Positions 44,916 to 54,383 of a stretch of 64,000 bases of DNA are shown here, piece after piece (positions within the stretch are counted from its first letter, which is position 1; every line of letters starts with the position of its first letter). Location: assembly GCA_036342255.1 (NCBI GenBank), contig JAZAUS010000003.1, positions 113,839-177,838 on the forward strand, given 5' to 3'. The notes beneath the pieces were generated by a model, which saw only the letters and a list, made by a program, of their open reading frames with translations, did not search any database and was not told the DNA's origin. The stretch is from RUG11198 sp036342255. GTDB lineage: Bacteria > Bacillota_I > Bacilli_A > RF39 > UBA660. The position numbers were made by a program, and so were the translations under genes.

Positions 44916-46633
44916 AATTTCACCATCACTACTATCAAATAATCAAACTCGTCCATAATAATTACTTGATATTTATTATTCTTATAAATAGATTTATTAT
45001 TCTCTTTAGTAATTTCTTTATATCCCTCGTCAATGAGTTTAGCTTTAAAATCAGTAGCAAGTTGCATACTAGTAATATATTGAGAAATATTATTCTTATA
45101 TCTCAAACTAACAATACCATCTTTATAACTAGCTTTAATTAGTTTTAACTTAATTGTATCTTCAACATTACCAATCTTAGAATAAGACTTCCATCTCCAT
45201 TTAGGAATATCATTAATAACCTTTTCATTTTCATATTTAATATAATAATATTTCTCCTTTAATTCATCAAAAGAAATTAAACTTATCTTATCCAAATTAA
45301 TTGATTTAAACTTATCTTGTATTTCTTTTAAAGCATCAGAATTAACTGCAATAGAAATACTACTATTAGTAGCCTTAGAAGTATTAATACCAATCACTTC
45401 ACCCTTTTGATTAAATAAAGGACTTCCTTCATCACTTTCCAATAAAGGAATAGTAGTTTGTATATAATCTTTATTAGAGATAATAATTCCTTTTTGAACA
45501 ATAGCTCCTGTTTCAGTCTTACTACTGATTACAATAGCAGGATCTTCAACTTTAGCATCTTTATAATTACCTAATTTAACATATGAATTATTATCTCTAT
45601 TTTTTACTTTAATAACTGCCAAATCAGTTTCAGGATTAGCCGTAACAATACCTTCTATCTCCAATACTTTACTATTATCTTTAACTGTAATAAATTGTCC
45701 ATCAATCAATGACTTCTCCAAAAAACTCCATGTAGTTACTATTAAACCATCTCTAATAAAGAAACCATTAGCAGATGCTATTATCTTATTATTATAATAA
45801 CAATTAAAAAACACCATATTTTTAACATTAGCATTATAAATATTATTTAAATCTTGTTCAGATAACTTATTTAATTTATCAAATTTATATACTTTAGATA
45901 AATCAGACTGATATGTAGGAGCTACCGACATAGTCTTAGATTCAGTAGATTCAACATCTGATAAATAATTACTAATATCATCCTTACTTTCACCATAAGA
46001 ATAATATAACTTCCATTTATCTTTTAGTTTCTTATAATAATAATACATAACATAATTAGTTTCTTTATAATCATACTTTAAAGGATCTGATTTACTTTGT
46101 GTCTTAATTTTAACCTTAGGTAAAAGAATAGAACTAATAGCTAAATTATTATTAATAGTAACCCTAATATCACCATATGAATTATATATTAAACCTAATT
46201 CTTCAGCTTGGCTAAATATTTGAGCTATAGTCATTCCAGAAACAGCATCATCAGCAAATTCTTGACTTTTAGTATCTAATCCAAAAATATTACTACTGTC
46301 CTTAGGAATTTCAGGATTATATCTCAAAGCTTCCCAATCTTTTTTTCTTTTAAAATAATCTTCACTAGATTCATTTATATTATTAAAATCTCCAAATAAT
46401 AAATAAGTAGTTTTTTTAGCTAAATTCTTAATCTCTTTTTCTTCCTCACCATCTTCATTAGAAATAGAATAAGATAAACTATAATCTTTATTAAAATTAC
46501 TAACAACACTAGATTTTTTATTATTTGATGAAAATGATAATTTAGAACTATTAAAAACAAATTTTTTAGAAACAGCATTAACAAACGTAATACCAACAAG
46601 TAATAATGCTACAAATAGTAATCTCTTTTTCAT
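44912..46633 (-). CDS. Membrane-anchored trypsin-like protein with lost catalytic residues
   Basis: An N-terminal hydrophobic anchor (about residues 3-21), an unknown domain (about 40-280), then a DegP/trypsin-like barrel (about 280-430). The catalytic Asp is kept in ETDLAVIKV. The His strand reads GLIVTTWSFLE, where active proteases have a His. The GNSGGP box reads SDEGSPL, where Glu stands for the Ser. The GEVIGIN strand after it is conserved. It is therefore a pseudoprotease, perhaps a binding or sensing module. A PDZ domain was not found. Start ATG 46633 (AGGTGG upstream); the longer frame adds three residues. Confidence 0.8.
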   Translation of the reverse strand: MKKRLLFVALLLVGITFVNAVSKKFVFNSSKLSFSSNNKKSSVVSNFNKDYSLSYSISNEDGEEEKEIKNLAKKTTYLLFGDFNNINESSEDYFKRKKDWEALRYNPEIPKDSSNIFGLDTKSQEFADDAVSGMTIAQIFSQAEELGLIYNSYGDIRVTINNNLAISSILLPKVKIKTQSKSDPLKYDYKETNYVMYYYYKKLKDKWKLYYSYGESKDDISNYLSDVESTESKTMSVAPTYQSDLSKVYKFDKLNKLSEQDLNNIYNANVKNMVFFNCYYNNKIIASANGFFIRDGLIVTTWSFLEKSLIDGQFITVKDNSKVLEIEGIVTANPETDLAVIKVKNRDNNSYVKLGNYKDAKVEDPAIVISSKTETGAIVQKGIIISNKDYIQTTIPLLESDEGSPLFNQKGEVIGINTSKATNSSISIAVNSDALKEIQDKFKSINLDKISLISFDELKEKYYYIKYENEKVINDIPKWRWKSYSKIGNVEDTIKLKLIKASYKDGIVSLRYKNNISQYITSMQLATDFKAKLIDEGYKEITKENNKSIYKNNKYQVIIMDEFDYLIVVMVKL

Positions 46634-46642
46634 CCCAACCAC

Positions 46643-47827
46643 CTATCCTTTTAATCTCTTCTTCAATACTGCAATAACATATTTACTAGCATCACAAGCA
46701 TTATTACCATTTAAATAAACATCATGAAAAGATTCAGCAATAGTCTCATCATAAATATATTGACCACTATTATCTTTAGCTAAAGCATATTTAGAAATAG
46801 TACCTCTCCACTCATCTAAACTCATATTAGTATTCTTATCCTTCTTATAATTATCAAATGCTTCATTTATCATATCCAAAGAATAATTCCCATTAACAAA
46901 ATCAGCATAAACACTATACAGGATATCAGAATTATCACTATTAATAAGCAATAACTTTTTCATCTTATGATGCTTCATCATGGCAAGAAAAGATAAATAA
47001 TGCCCAAACTCATGAGCTACTGGAGAATAAATAGTTGCATTTTTAGGAAAATGCCCTGAATTAGAACTATCTTTAACAGCAATTGCTAATCTATCTTTAT
47101 TAAGAAAATATGTAGTATTTAACAATATTTGCGTCTTAATAACCCAAGGATAAGTAGAATCAGAATCAGAAGTAGCAAAATTAAATATAGGTAAAAAAGC
47201 AGCAATATAATTATCAGATATTGAACCATTAACTAAAGTAAAATTAGTAATATATCCCCTAACACTAGGATACTCATCATATATCTTCTTAAATACTTTT
47301 TCAATTTCCTTAGCAAAACCTACATCCATCTCACATAAATTAACAGCCGTTACACCATATTTTTTAATAATATCATCCTCAACAGCTTTAATATCTTTAG
47401 GACAATTGTTTTTTTGACTAACAGAATCTTTTACAATCAAAGAAAAAGCATCCGCATCTTTTTCTATTTTTACACCTGAATAAGTATTATCATAAATAAT
47501 AGCCGTCCTATAAACTCCTTTTTTTGGAGTATTCTCAACTGTAACAACATTATCACTATTATTCTGATTAGGATTAGTATTAAAATAATACCCACTACTA
47601 GATCCACCAAAAATATTAATAATTACAAAAAATACTAAAAATATACCTAACCCAATACCTACACCAATAAATATCATTTTTTTATTATTAGATAAATCAC
47701 TCAAAATATTAGATTTAGAATTAGAAATATTAATAGTATTATTATTTGAATTATTTAATGGATTACCACATCTATTACAAAATTTACTATTTGGTTCGAT
47801 AGGATTACCACATTTATTACAATACAT
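46643..47827 (-). CDS. Zinc-ribbon membrane protein with HEFGH metalloprotease motif
   Basis: N-terminal zinc ribbon CNKCG, then CNRCG (residues 3-21). An Asn/Ser linker precedes one hydrophobic segment (about 48-72) and an extracytoplasmic domain of about 310 residues. Near residue 270 is VAHEFGHYLSFL, an HExxH motif with the flanking hydrophobic residues of zincin helices. The third ligand may be one of the later acidic residues (ETIAESFHDVYL, near 370). This is most likely an active extracytoplasmic metallopeptidase. The ATG at 47827 is chosen for GAGGTG 7 bases upstream. It is second in the five-gene operon. Confidence 0.82.
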   Translation of the reverse strand: MYCNKCGNPIEPNSKFCNRCGNPLNNSNNNTINISNSKSNILSDLSNNKKMIFIGVGIGLGIFLVFFVIINIFGGSSSGYYFNTNPNQNNSDNVVTVENTPKKGVYRTAIIYDNTYSGVKIEKDADAFSLIVKDSVSQKNNCPKDIKAVEDDIIKKYGVTAVNLCEMDVGFAKEIEKVFKKIYDEYPSVRGYITNFTLVNGSISDNYIAAFLPIFNFATSDSDSTYPWVIKTQILLNTTYFLNKDRLAIAVKDSSNSGHFPKNATIYSPVAHEFGHYLSFLAMMKHHKMKKLLLINSDNSDILYSVYADFVNGNYSLDMINEAFDNYKKDKNTNMSLDEWRGTISKYALAKDNSGQYIYDETIAESFHDVYLNGNNACDASKYVIAVLKKRLKG

Positions 47828-47866
47828 ACAGATACACCTCAATTTACTCCTTTTAAAGATCTCATA

Positions 47867-48796
47867 TTATTTATTAAGCACATAATTAAAAACAAAAAAT
47901 GCAATTCCACCCAAAATAATACATATAGCAACAACTAGCAATATAATTTTAATAATACTACCATCACCAGAATAATCATCGTCATCATCATCTGTAAAAT
48001 CTTTTCTAGAAAATTCATAAGAACTAGTAAAGAAATCTTTATCTATCTCTTTAGTATCCTTAATAATATCTATATCACTAGTATCAGATAAATCCATAGG
48101 AAAGAAATCATCATCATTATCTTTTTTTACATCATCTTTCTTCTTATCAATTTTACTAGATTTTTGTATTTCCTTTTCTTTAACAGGTTCAGTAACAATA
48201 GTATTATCACCAGGTTTTAAATCAGATAACAATTCTAAAGACAAATCATTATCTGGCATAACCTGATTTATCAAAGGATTAATATTTATATTTTTAGTAT
48301 GATATTTCATCTCTCTTGTCATTTCTAATTTATCAACCGGAGTTTCTATAACATCATCTATTTTATCTATACTTTTATCTTTTTTAGTTAAAAAATCACT
48401 TTCGTAATCACTAGTCCCCAAGGTTTCTAAAATACTCCTACTATTATTCAAAATATTATTTTCAGGTTCCTTAACCTTTTTATTTTCATATCTAGCCTTC
48501 TCTAATATTTTATTTATATCATACATCTTCTGCTTATCATCTTTATTACGAGAAGAAATAATATCTAACTCTTGTTCAAGCAATTGAGAACTTTTAGATT
48601 TTTTTTCAGTCCTAGACAATAGTTTTTTTAAACTATCCATATCTATTTCATCAGTATTATCTTCAAGAGGTAAATTATCTAAATTATCATAATTACTATC
48701 TACTTGTTTATATAATTTTGAATTTCTACTACTTCTAGATAATTGTTCTAAAGAACCATCATTATTATATACTTCTTTTTTACTATCTTTTTCCAT
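47867..48796 (-). CDS. Acidic tail-anchored membrane protein, 309 residues
   Basis: The first 275 residues are highly charged, Asp/Lys/Ser-rich and mostly disordered or coiled. They are followed by a single C-terminal hydrophobic segment (about 280-303) ending in FNYVLNK. That is a tail-anchored topology with the bulk in the cytoplasm. I chose the ATG at 48796 (GAGGTG upstream); the frame has 12 more residues before it. It is first in the operon with the zinc-ribbon, metalloprotease-motif and pseudoprotease genes, and follows the rseP terminator. A TTGTCT-16-TATATT promoter can be read just upstream. Family not recognised. Confidence 0.72.
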   Translation of the reverse strand: MEKDSKKEVYNNDGSLEQLSRSSRNSKLYKQVDSNYDNLDNLPLEDNTDEIDMDSLKKLLSRTEKKSKSSQLLEQELDIISSRNKDDKQKMYDINKILEKARYENKKVKEPENNILNNSRSILETLGTSDYESDFLTKKDKSIDKIDDVIETPVDKLEMTREMKYHTKNININPLINQVMPDNDLSLELLSDLKPGDNTIVTEPVKEKEIQKSSKIDKKKDDVKKDNDDDFFPMDLSDTSDIDIIKDTKEIDKDFFTSSYEFSRKDFTDDDDDDYSGDGSIIKIILLVVAICIILGGIAFFVFNYVLNK

Positions 48797-48848
48797 ATCG
48801 ACACCTCGTATCTTTAATATATATGATACCATATTTTAGACAAAAATA

Positions 48849-48882
48849 AAATATTATTTTACCAATTAGTAAAATAATATTT
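48849..48882 (-). terminator. Terminator of the cdsA-rseP operon
   Basis: Fourteen-base stem (48849-48862 with 48869-48882) just after the rseP stop codon, with A/T flanks. Confidence 0.75.
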
Positions 48883-48888
48883 AAATTT

Positions 48889-49941
48889 CTAATGAATTAA
48901 ATTTAATACATCATGAAAAGTTATATAAATCATCATCAACATAAGACATACAAAACCAATCCCCGTTATCGTAGCTTCAATATTAGCATCCACAGGTTTT
49001 CTCCTAATCTTCTCAATAATTAAGAATAATATATGTCCTCCATCAAATGCTGGGAATGGTATTAAATTAATAACTCCAACATTAACACTCAAAAATGCTA
49101 ATAAATATAATAAATTACTAACACCACTTTGAGATTCTTTATCAACTATTTCATATACACCAACAGGCCCTGATAAATCATTAACCCCTAACTTACCAGT
49201 AAAAAGATATTTTAATGTTTCATACATTGTTATTAACATCTCTTTAGTTTGAAGAATAGAATATTTAATACTACCTCCAAGACCTTTTAATTTTTCAATT
49301 TTACATCCAACTCCATAGACGTAACTAACATTACCTTTTTTATCTTCAATCTTTTTAGGAGTAACAGATACTTTTTTTGTATTACCAGAATCATCTTTTA
49401 CAGTAAACTTAATAGCTTTACCTTCTTTAGCTGTTGCAATCTTCAACCTAGCCTGTGTCCAACTATATACTCTTTCTCCTTGTACTTCAATCAAAGTATC
49501 ACCATTTCTTAAACCAGCAGCATAAGCAGGATACTCATCAGTAATATTATCTAATTTAGTAGTAGTCAACATTCCACCAAATATAACACAACTAACAAAT
49601 AAAGTAACTACAGCCAAAAGAAAATTGAAACCAGGTCCCATAAAAAATATCAAAAATCTTTGTAAAAAACCTTTATTATACAATTTCCTATTTTTAGGAA
49701 CTGTTTTATCTCCATCTTCTCCTTCTTCACCAGCAAGCCTTACAAAACCACCAATAGGAATAGCCCTAATACTATATTCAGTTTCACTTTTCTTAGGTTT
49801 CTTAGACCATAGCTTAGGCCCCATACCAATAGAATATTCATAAACATATACACCAAATATCTTAGAAAAAATAAAATGTCCAAATTCATGAATAAGTACT
49901 ATAGTCCCCAATATAATTAAAAATAATATTAAACTTAACAT
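48889..49941 (-). CDS. rseP: Site-2 protease RseP (RasP)
   Basis: Intramembrane zinc protease. HEFGHFIFSKIF (about residues 18-29) is the HExxH motif in the first helix. A PDZ domain spans about 125-200 (AAGLRNGDTLIEV near 142). The second conserved motif, with the Asp ligand, is NLIPFPAFDGGHIL near 294-307. It cleaves anti-sigma factors and signal peptides in the membrane. At 350 residues it is normal for Bacilli. It follows cdsA by 9 bases and has AAGGAGG. Confidence 0.95.
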   Translation of the reverse strand: MLSLILFLIILGTIVLIHEFGHFIFSKIFGVYVYEYSIGMGPKLWSKKPKKSETEYSIRAIPIGGFVRLAGEEGEDGDKTVPKNRKLYNKGFLQRFLIFFMGPGFNFLLAVVTLFVSCVIFGGMLTTTKLDNITDEYPAYAAGLRNGDTLIEVQGERVYSWTQARLKIATAKEGKAIKFTVKDDSGNTKKVSVTPKKIEDKKGNVSYVYGVGCKIEKLKGLGGSIKYSILQTKEMLITMYETLKYLFTGKLGVNDLSGPVGVYEIVDKESQSGVSNLLYLLAFLSVNVGVINLIPFPAFDGGHILFLIIEKIRRKPVDANIEATITGIGFVCLMLMMIYITFHDVLNLIH

Positions 49942-49950
49942 GCTTCCTCC

Positions 49951-50742
49951 TTATAACAAACTCAATATAACCGTAAGCCCCAATGATACAAAAATAACAC
50001 TATCAAATCTATCCAACACACCACCATGTCCTGGAATTAAATTTGAATAATCCTTCTTATTAAAATATCTTTTAATACTACTAAAAACCAAATCACCCAT
50101 TTCAGATAAAACACTTAAAACTAAGCACATAAGGATAATAAACTTTAAACTCATACCCCCAATAAAAGTATAATAATATAAACTACCAATTATTACTCCC
50201 ATCACAACACCAATAACACTACCTTCAACTGTTTTTTTAGGAGATATACTAGTTAATTTAGTTTTACCAACTAAATTACCACCTAAATAAGCATAAGTAT
50301 CAGTAGCAAATGACAAAATAAATATTAATATACACTTATGTACATCTAACTTATCCATATAAATAATATTATTAAAAGAAAAACCAACAAATAATATAAC
50401 ACCAATAATATACATAGCATCATTTATATTATACTTTTTATTATCATTATAAAATATAATAGGAATTGTCAAACATAACATAGGAATAATTAAAGTCAAT
50501 TTATCATCTAAAGTATAAAATATATTATTCCATACCAACAATATAACACTCGCATATCCAAAAAAACGAACTGTTTCAATATTATTATTTCTATCTTTAA
50601 ACCTAACATTCATAAATTCTCTATAACCAAGTAAAGCCGCCAATAAAATAACAACAGCAAATAACTCATACCCAATTATCAAAGAACAAATCAATACAGC
50701 TAATAATATTATTGCCCCAAATGTCCTAGACTTCATCTTCAT
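49951..50742 (-). CDS. cdsA: Phosphatidate cytidylyltransferase
   Basis: Makes CDP-diacylglycerol from phosphatidic acid and CTP. About eight membrane helices. The C-terminal family signature is present: SPKKTVEGSVIGV near residue 170 and LIPGHGGVLDRFDSVIF near 240-256 (the CTP/metal site). The start is uncertain between 50754, 50742 and 50736; I favour 50742 because AAGG lies 5 bases before it. cdsA next to rseP is the usual Bacillus arrangement; uppS and frr are not in the window. Confidence 0.93.
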   Translation of the reverse strand: MKMKSRTFGAIILLAVLICSLIIGYELFAVVILLAALLGYREFMNVRFKDRNNNIETVRFFGYASVILLVWNNIFYTLDDKLTLIIPMLCLTIPIIFYNDNKKYNINDAMYIIGVILFVGFSFNNIIYMDKLDVHKCILIFILSFATDTYAYLGGNLVGKTKLTSISPKKTVEGSVIGVVMGVIIGSLYYYTFIGGMSLKFIILMCLVLSVLSEMGDLVFSSIKRYFNKKDYSNLIPGHGGVLDRFDSVIFVSLGLTVILSLL

Positions 50743-50762
50743 CACATCCTTCATCTATACTA

Positions 50763-50791
50763 ATTATATAATAAAATAATCATTAATTCAA
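50763..50791 (-). promoter_or_regulatory. Promoter of cdsA-rseP
   Basis: On the minus strand: TTGAAT (50791-50786), 17-base spacer, TATAAT (50768-50763). Confidence 0.65.
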
Positions 50792-50832
50792 CCAAATAAT
50801 TAAAACTTTACTAATATAGATATATTAATATT

Positions 50833-50865
50833 AAAAAAATAATCTAATTATTAGATCATTTTTTT
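50833..50865 (-). terminator. Terminator of uvrA
   Basis: Long A/T stem with TCTA and TAGA at its tip, overlapping the stop codon at 50856. U-run follows on the minus strand. Confidence 0.75.
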
Positions 50866-53675
50866 AATATATCTTTTAAAAACTGCCCTGTATATGATTT
50901 ATCTATCTTACTTACTTCTTCTGGAGTACCAGTCGCTACAACTTCTCCTCCTAAATTTCCTCCTTCAGGACCTAAATCAATTATATAATCAGCAACTTTT
51001 ATTACATCTAAGTTATGTTCTATTATTAAAACTGTATCCCCATTCTCTACAATTCTTTCTAATATCTTTAATAATTTCTTTATATCATGAGTATGTAATC
51101 CTGTCGTAGGTTCATCTAAGATAAACAAGCTCTTACCAGTAGCTTTCTTTTGTAATTCTTTAGCTAATTTCACACGAGCAGCCTCACCACCCGATAAGGT
51201 AGGAGCTGATTGACCTAACTTAATATATCCTAGTCCTACATCAGCCATTACTTGTAACTTATTCCTAACCTTAGGATGATTCTCAAAGAAAACTAACGCT
51301 TCATCTACAGTCATATTTAAAACATCATATATAGATTTATCTTTATATTTTATCTGTAACGTCTCTCTATTATATCTAGTACCATGACATACTTCACATG
51401 GTACATAAACATCAGGTAAGAAATGCATCTCAATCTTCTTAACACCATCTCCCCAACATGCTTCACATCTTCCGCCTTTAACATTAAAAGAAAATCTTCC
51501 CTTATCATAGCCTCTTATCTTAGCTTCTTTAGTCTCAGAAAAAACACTTCTAATATCATCAAATACTCCCACATAAGTAGCAGGATTACTTCTAGGAGTT
51601 CTACCAATAGGTGCCTGTGATATATCTATTACCTTATCTATATTATCAAGACCCTTTATAGTTTTATGTTTACCTGGTATCTCTTTAGATCCATATACAT
51701 AATTCTTAGCACTCTTATATAATATTTCATTAACTAAAGTTGATTTACCAGAACCTGATACTCCCGTAACACATGTAATAGTCCCAAGAGGTATCTTTAC
51801 ATCAATATTCTTTAAGTTATGCTCATGAGCCCCTTTTATCTCTAAATATTTCTTATTACCTTTTCTTCTTTTCTTAGGTATATCTATCTTATCTTTACCT
51901 GTTAAATATCTACCAGTTAAACTATTTTCATTCCTCATTACATCATCAGGAGTACCATACGCTATAACTTCTCCTCCATGTTCTCCAGCCCTAGGCCCTA
52001 TATCAACCAAATAATCAGCTGCCAACATCGTATCCGTATCATGTTCTACTACTATTAAAGAATTACCTAAATCTCTCATATTTAAAAGAGAATTAATAAG
52101 TCGTCTATTATCTCTCTGGTGAAGTCCTATACTAGGTTCATCCAATACATATAAGACACCAGTTAATCTAGACCCTATCTGTGTAGCAAGCCTAATTCTC
52201 TGACTCTCACCACCTGATAAAGTACCAGCATTCCTCGATAAAGTTAAATATTCTAATCCCACATTAATTAAGAATTCTAATCTCGAATTAATTTCTTTTA
52301 ATATAACTCTAGATATCTCTTGTTTCTCTTTATTTAACTTTAAGTTATTAAAGAACTCTTTTAACTCTTTAATAGACATATTAGTAACTTCATATATATT
52401 TTTCTTATTTATTAATACAGATAAAACACTAGGTTTAAGTCTAGCGCCACCACACGTAGGACATGGTAATTCCATCATAAAACCTTCTATCCAATCTCTA
52501 ATCCAACCACTCTTAGTCTCTACATATCTTCTCTCTAAATTAGTAATAATACCCTCATAATAATCTGTAGTAGTTCTCGTATTACCATTCTTAGATACAT
52601 AATTAAATTCAAGCAAATCAGGAGAACCATATAATACTATATCTAGCTTATCTTTCTTTAATTTCTTTACAGGTATATCTAAATCTATATCATAATACTC
52701 TGCTATAGTATTAAGTTGTGTATTAATAATATTACTAGAATCATCTACACTAATAGTCCTAATTGCCCCTTCATTAATAGATTTATTCTTATCAGGTATA
52801 ACTAAATCAACATTAATCTTATATTTAACACCTATACCTTTACAATCAGGACAAGATCCATATGGAGCATTAAAAGAAAATATTCTAGGCTCTAATTCTT
52901 CTAAAGAATAATCACAATAAGGACATGCAAAATTCTCAGAAAATAATACTTCTCCCTTATCTAACATATCTATAATTACTTTACCATGAGATAATTTACA
53001 AGCTACTTCTATAGCTTCATATAATCTACTACGAATATTTTCTTTTATAACTAATCTATCAACTATAACTCCTACATCATGTTTCTTATTCTTATCTAAT
53101 TCTATTTCATCTGATAAATCATATAATTCACCATCTACTTTAACTCTTATATAACCATCTTTTCTTAATTTAAGAAACAAATCCTTTTGAGTACCTTTCT
53201 CTCCTCTTACCACAGGAGATACTATCATTATCTTTAATCCTTCTTCATATGTTAATACTTTGTTAACCATTTCTTCAATACTCTGACTCTTAATAGGTAT
53301 ATGATGGTTAGGACAATATGGTGTACCTATTCTTGCAAATAATAACCTTAAATAATCATATATTTCTGTAACAGTACCAACTGTAGATCTAGGATTCTTA
53401 TTAGTAGTCTTCTGATCTATACTAATACTAGGAGATAAACCTTCTATTGAATCTACATCAGGTTTTTCTGTACCACCTAAAAATTGTCTAGCATATGCTG
53501 ATAGTGATTCTACATATCTTCTCTGTCCTTCAGCATATATAGTATCAAAAGCTAAAGAACTCTTACCAGAACCTGATACGCCTGTAACTACTACTAACTT
53601 ATTCTTAGGAATTTCTATATCTATATTCTTTAAATTATTAACCCTAGCTCCCTTTATAACTATCTTATCTTGCAT
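50856..53675 (-). CDS. uvrA: Excinuclease ABC subunit A
   Basis: DNA damage recognition ATPase of nucleotide excision repair. Two ABC modules: Walker A VVTGVSGSGKSSLAFDT near residue 32 and CVTGVSGSGKSTLVNE near 640. Signatures LSGGESQRIRLA and LSGGEAARVKLA lie near 484 and 825. The zinc module CPYCDYS near 250 and the second zinc site CEACWGDGVKK with CEVCHGTRY near 735 are complete. At 939 residues it is normal. The ATG at 53675 is chosen because GAGGTG precedes it. No uvrB or uvrC is adjacent; single gene. Confidence 0.97.
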   Translation of the reverse strand: MQDKIVIKGARVNNLKNIDIEIPKNKLVVVTGVSGSGKSSLAFDTIYAEGQRRYVESLSAYARQFLGGTEKPDVDSIEGLSPSISIDQKTTNKNPRSTVGTVTEIYDYLRLLFARIGTPYCPNHHIPIKSQSIEEMVNKVLTYEEGLKIMIVSPVVRGEKGTQKDLFLKLRKDGYIRVKVDGELYDLSDEIELDKNKKHDVGVIVDRLVIKENIRSRLYEAIEVACKLSHGKVIIDMLDKGEVLFSENFACPYCDYSLEELEPRIFSFNAPYGSCPDCKGIGVKYKINVDLVIPDKNKSINEGAIRTISVDDSSNIINTQLNTIAEYYDIDLDIPVKKLKKDKLDIVLYGSPDLLEFNYVSKNGNTRTTTDYYEGIITNLERRYVETKSGWIRDWIEGFMMELPCPTCGGARLKPSVLSVLINKKNIYEVTNMSIKELKEFFNNLKLNKEKQEISRVILKEINSRLEFLINVGLEYLTLSRNAGTLSGGESQRIRLATQIGSRLTGVLYVLDEPSIGLHQRDNRRLINSLLNMRDLGNSLIVVEHDTDTMLAADYLVDIGPRAGEHGGEVIAYGTPDDVMRNENSLTGRYLTGKDKIDIPKKRRKGNKKYLEIKGAHEHNLKNIDVKIPLGTITCVTGVSGSGKSTLVNEILYKSAKNYVYGSKEIPGKHKTIKGLDNIDKVIDISQAPIGRTPRSNPATYVGVFDDIRSVFSETKEAKIRGYDKGRFSFNVKGGRCEACWGDGVKKIEMHFLPDVYVPCEVCHGTRYNRETLQIKYKDKSIYDVLNMTVDEALVFFENHPKVRNKLQVMADVGLGYIKLGQSAPTLSGGEAARVKLAKELQKKATGKSLFILDEPTTGLHTHDIKKLLKILERIVENGDTVLIIEHNLDVIKVADYIIDLGPEGGNLGGEVVATGTPEEVSKIDKSYTGQFLKDILKK

Positions 53676-53710
53676 ATAAATACACCTCACTAAACATAAA
53701 CACTCTATGT

Positions 53711-53739
53711 ATTATAACATGATGATTAATATATAACAA
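53711..53739 (-). promoter_or_regulatory. Promoter of uvrA
   Basis: On the minus strand: TTGTTA (53739-53734), 17-base spacer, TATAAT (53716-53711). No clear SOS (LexA) box was recognised. Confidence 0.65.
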
Positions 53740-53753
53740 CTTATAAATAAAAA

Positions 53754-53778
53754 AATATTAGTAAATAATACTAATATT
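53754..53778 (-). terminator. Terminator of the mrnC-rlmB-sigH operon
   Basis: AATATTAGTA (53754-53763) pairs with TACTAATATT (53769-53778), next to the sigH stop, with U-rich tail on the minus strand. Confidence 0.75.
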
Positions 53779-53783
53779 ATATT

Positions 53784-54383
53784 CTATTTTAAACTCTTAA
53801 TCTTATCCTTAATCCTACCCATAGCATTATATATACTCTTAGTATCTTTATCTAATATATTAGATATTTCATCATAATTAAAACCCTGTATCTTCAAATT
53901 AAAAACACACTCTTCAAAACTAGTTAATACCTTAATTATTCTCTCATATAAATCCTTATATTCAGCTTCACCCAACACATCAATCTCTGGATTATAACTA
54001 TTATCCTCAATTCTATCTAAAAGACTACTATCATTCTCCATACAAGATTCTATAGATATAGCCTCATTTAAAAGCTTATTCTTATCTCTATTAACTTTCT
54101 TTATTAAAGATATTATCTGCCTATCCATACAAAGATTAGTAAAAGTATAAAATAATGTATCATTATTAGGATTATAATTCCTAATTGATTCTTCAAATCC
54201 AATTAAACATTCTTGATTTAAATCACTATATTCAATTCCTTTATCTTTAACATATTTAAAATAATTACTACATTTCTTATTAATAAGAGGCTTATATTTT
54301 TCATATAACATATTTATAGCATCTTCATCTTTTTCATGTGCTAATACTATTAATTCATTATCATTAATACTCTTATAATCCAT
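53784..54383 (-). CDS. sigH: Sigma-70 family factor, SigH-like
   Basis: 199 residues with sigma regions 2 and 4 and a short linker. Region 2 motif YSDLNQECLIGFEESIRNY near 54-72 (DLxQE is typical) and NLCMDRQIISLIKK near 85. Region 4 helix-turn-helix near 165-195: FNYDEISNILDKDTKSI. Gene order mrnC-rlmB-sigH matches Bacillus (there with yacP between), which supports the SigH name. Start GGGGG, 11-base overlap with rlmB. In Bacilli, SigH drives early sporulation or competence genes; its role here is open. Confidence 0.88.
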   Translation of the reverse strand: MDYKSINDNELIVLAHEKDEDAINMLYEKYKPLINKKCSNYFKYVKDKGIEYSDLNQECLIGFEESIRNYNPNNDTLFYTFTNLCMDRQIISLIKKVNRDKNKLLNEAISIESCMENDSSLLDRIEDNSYNPEIDVLGEAEYKDLYERIIKVLTSFEECVFNLKIQGFNYDEISNILDKDTKSIYNAMGRIKDKIKSLK

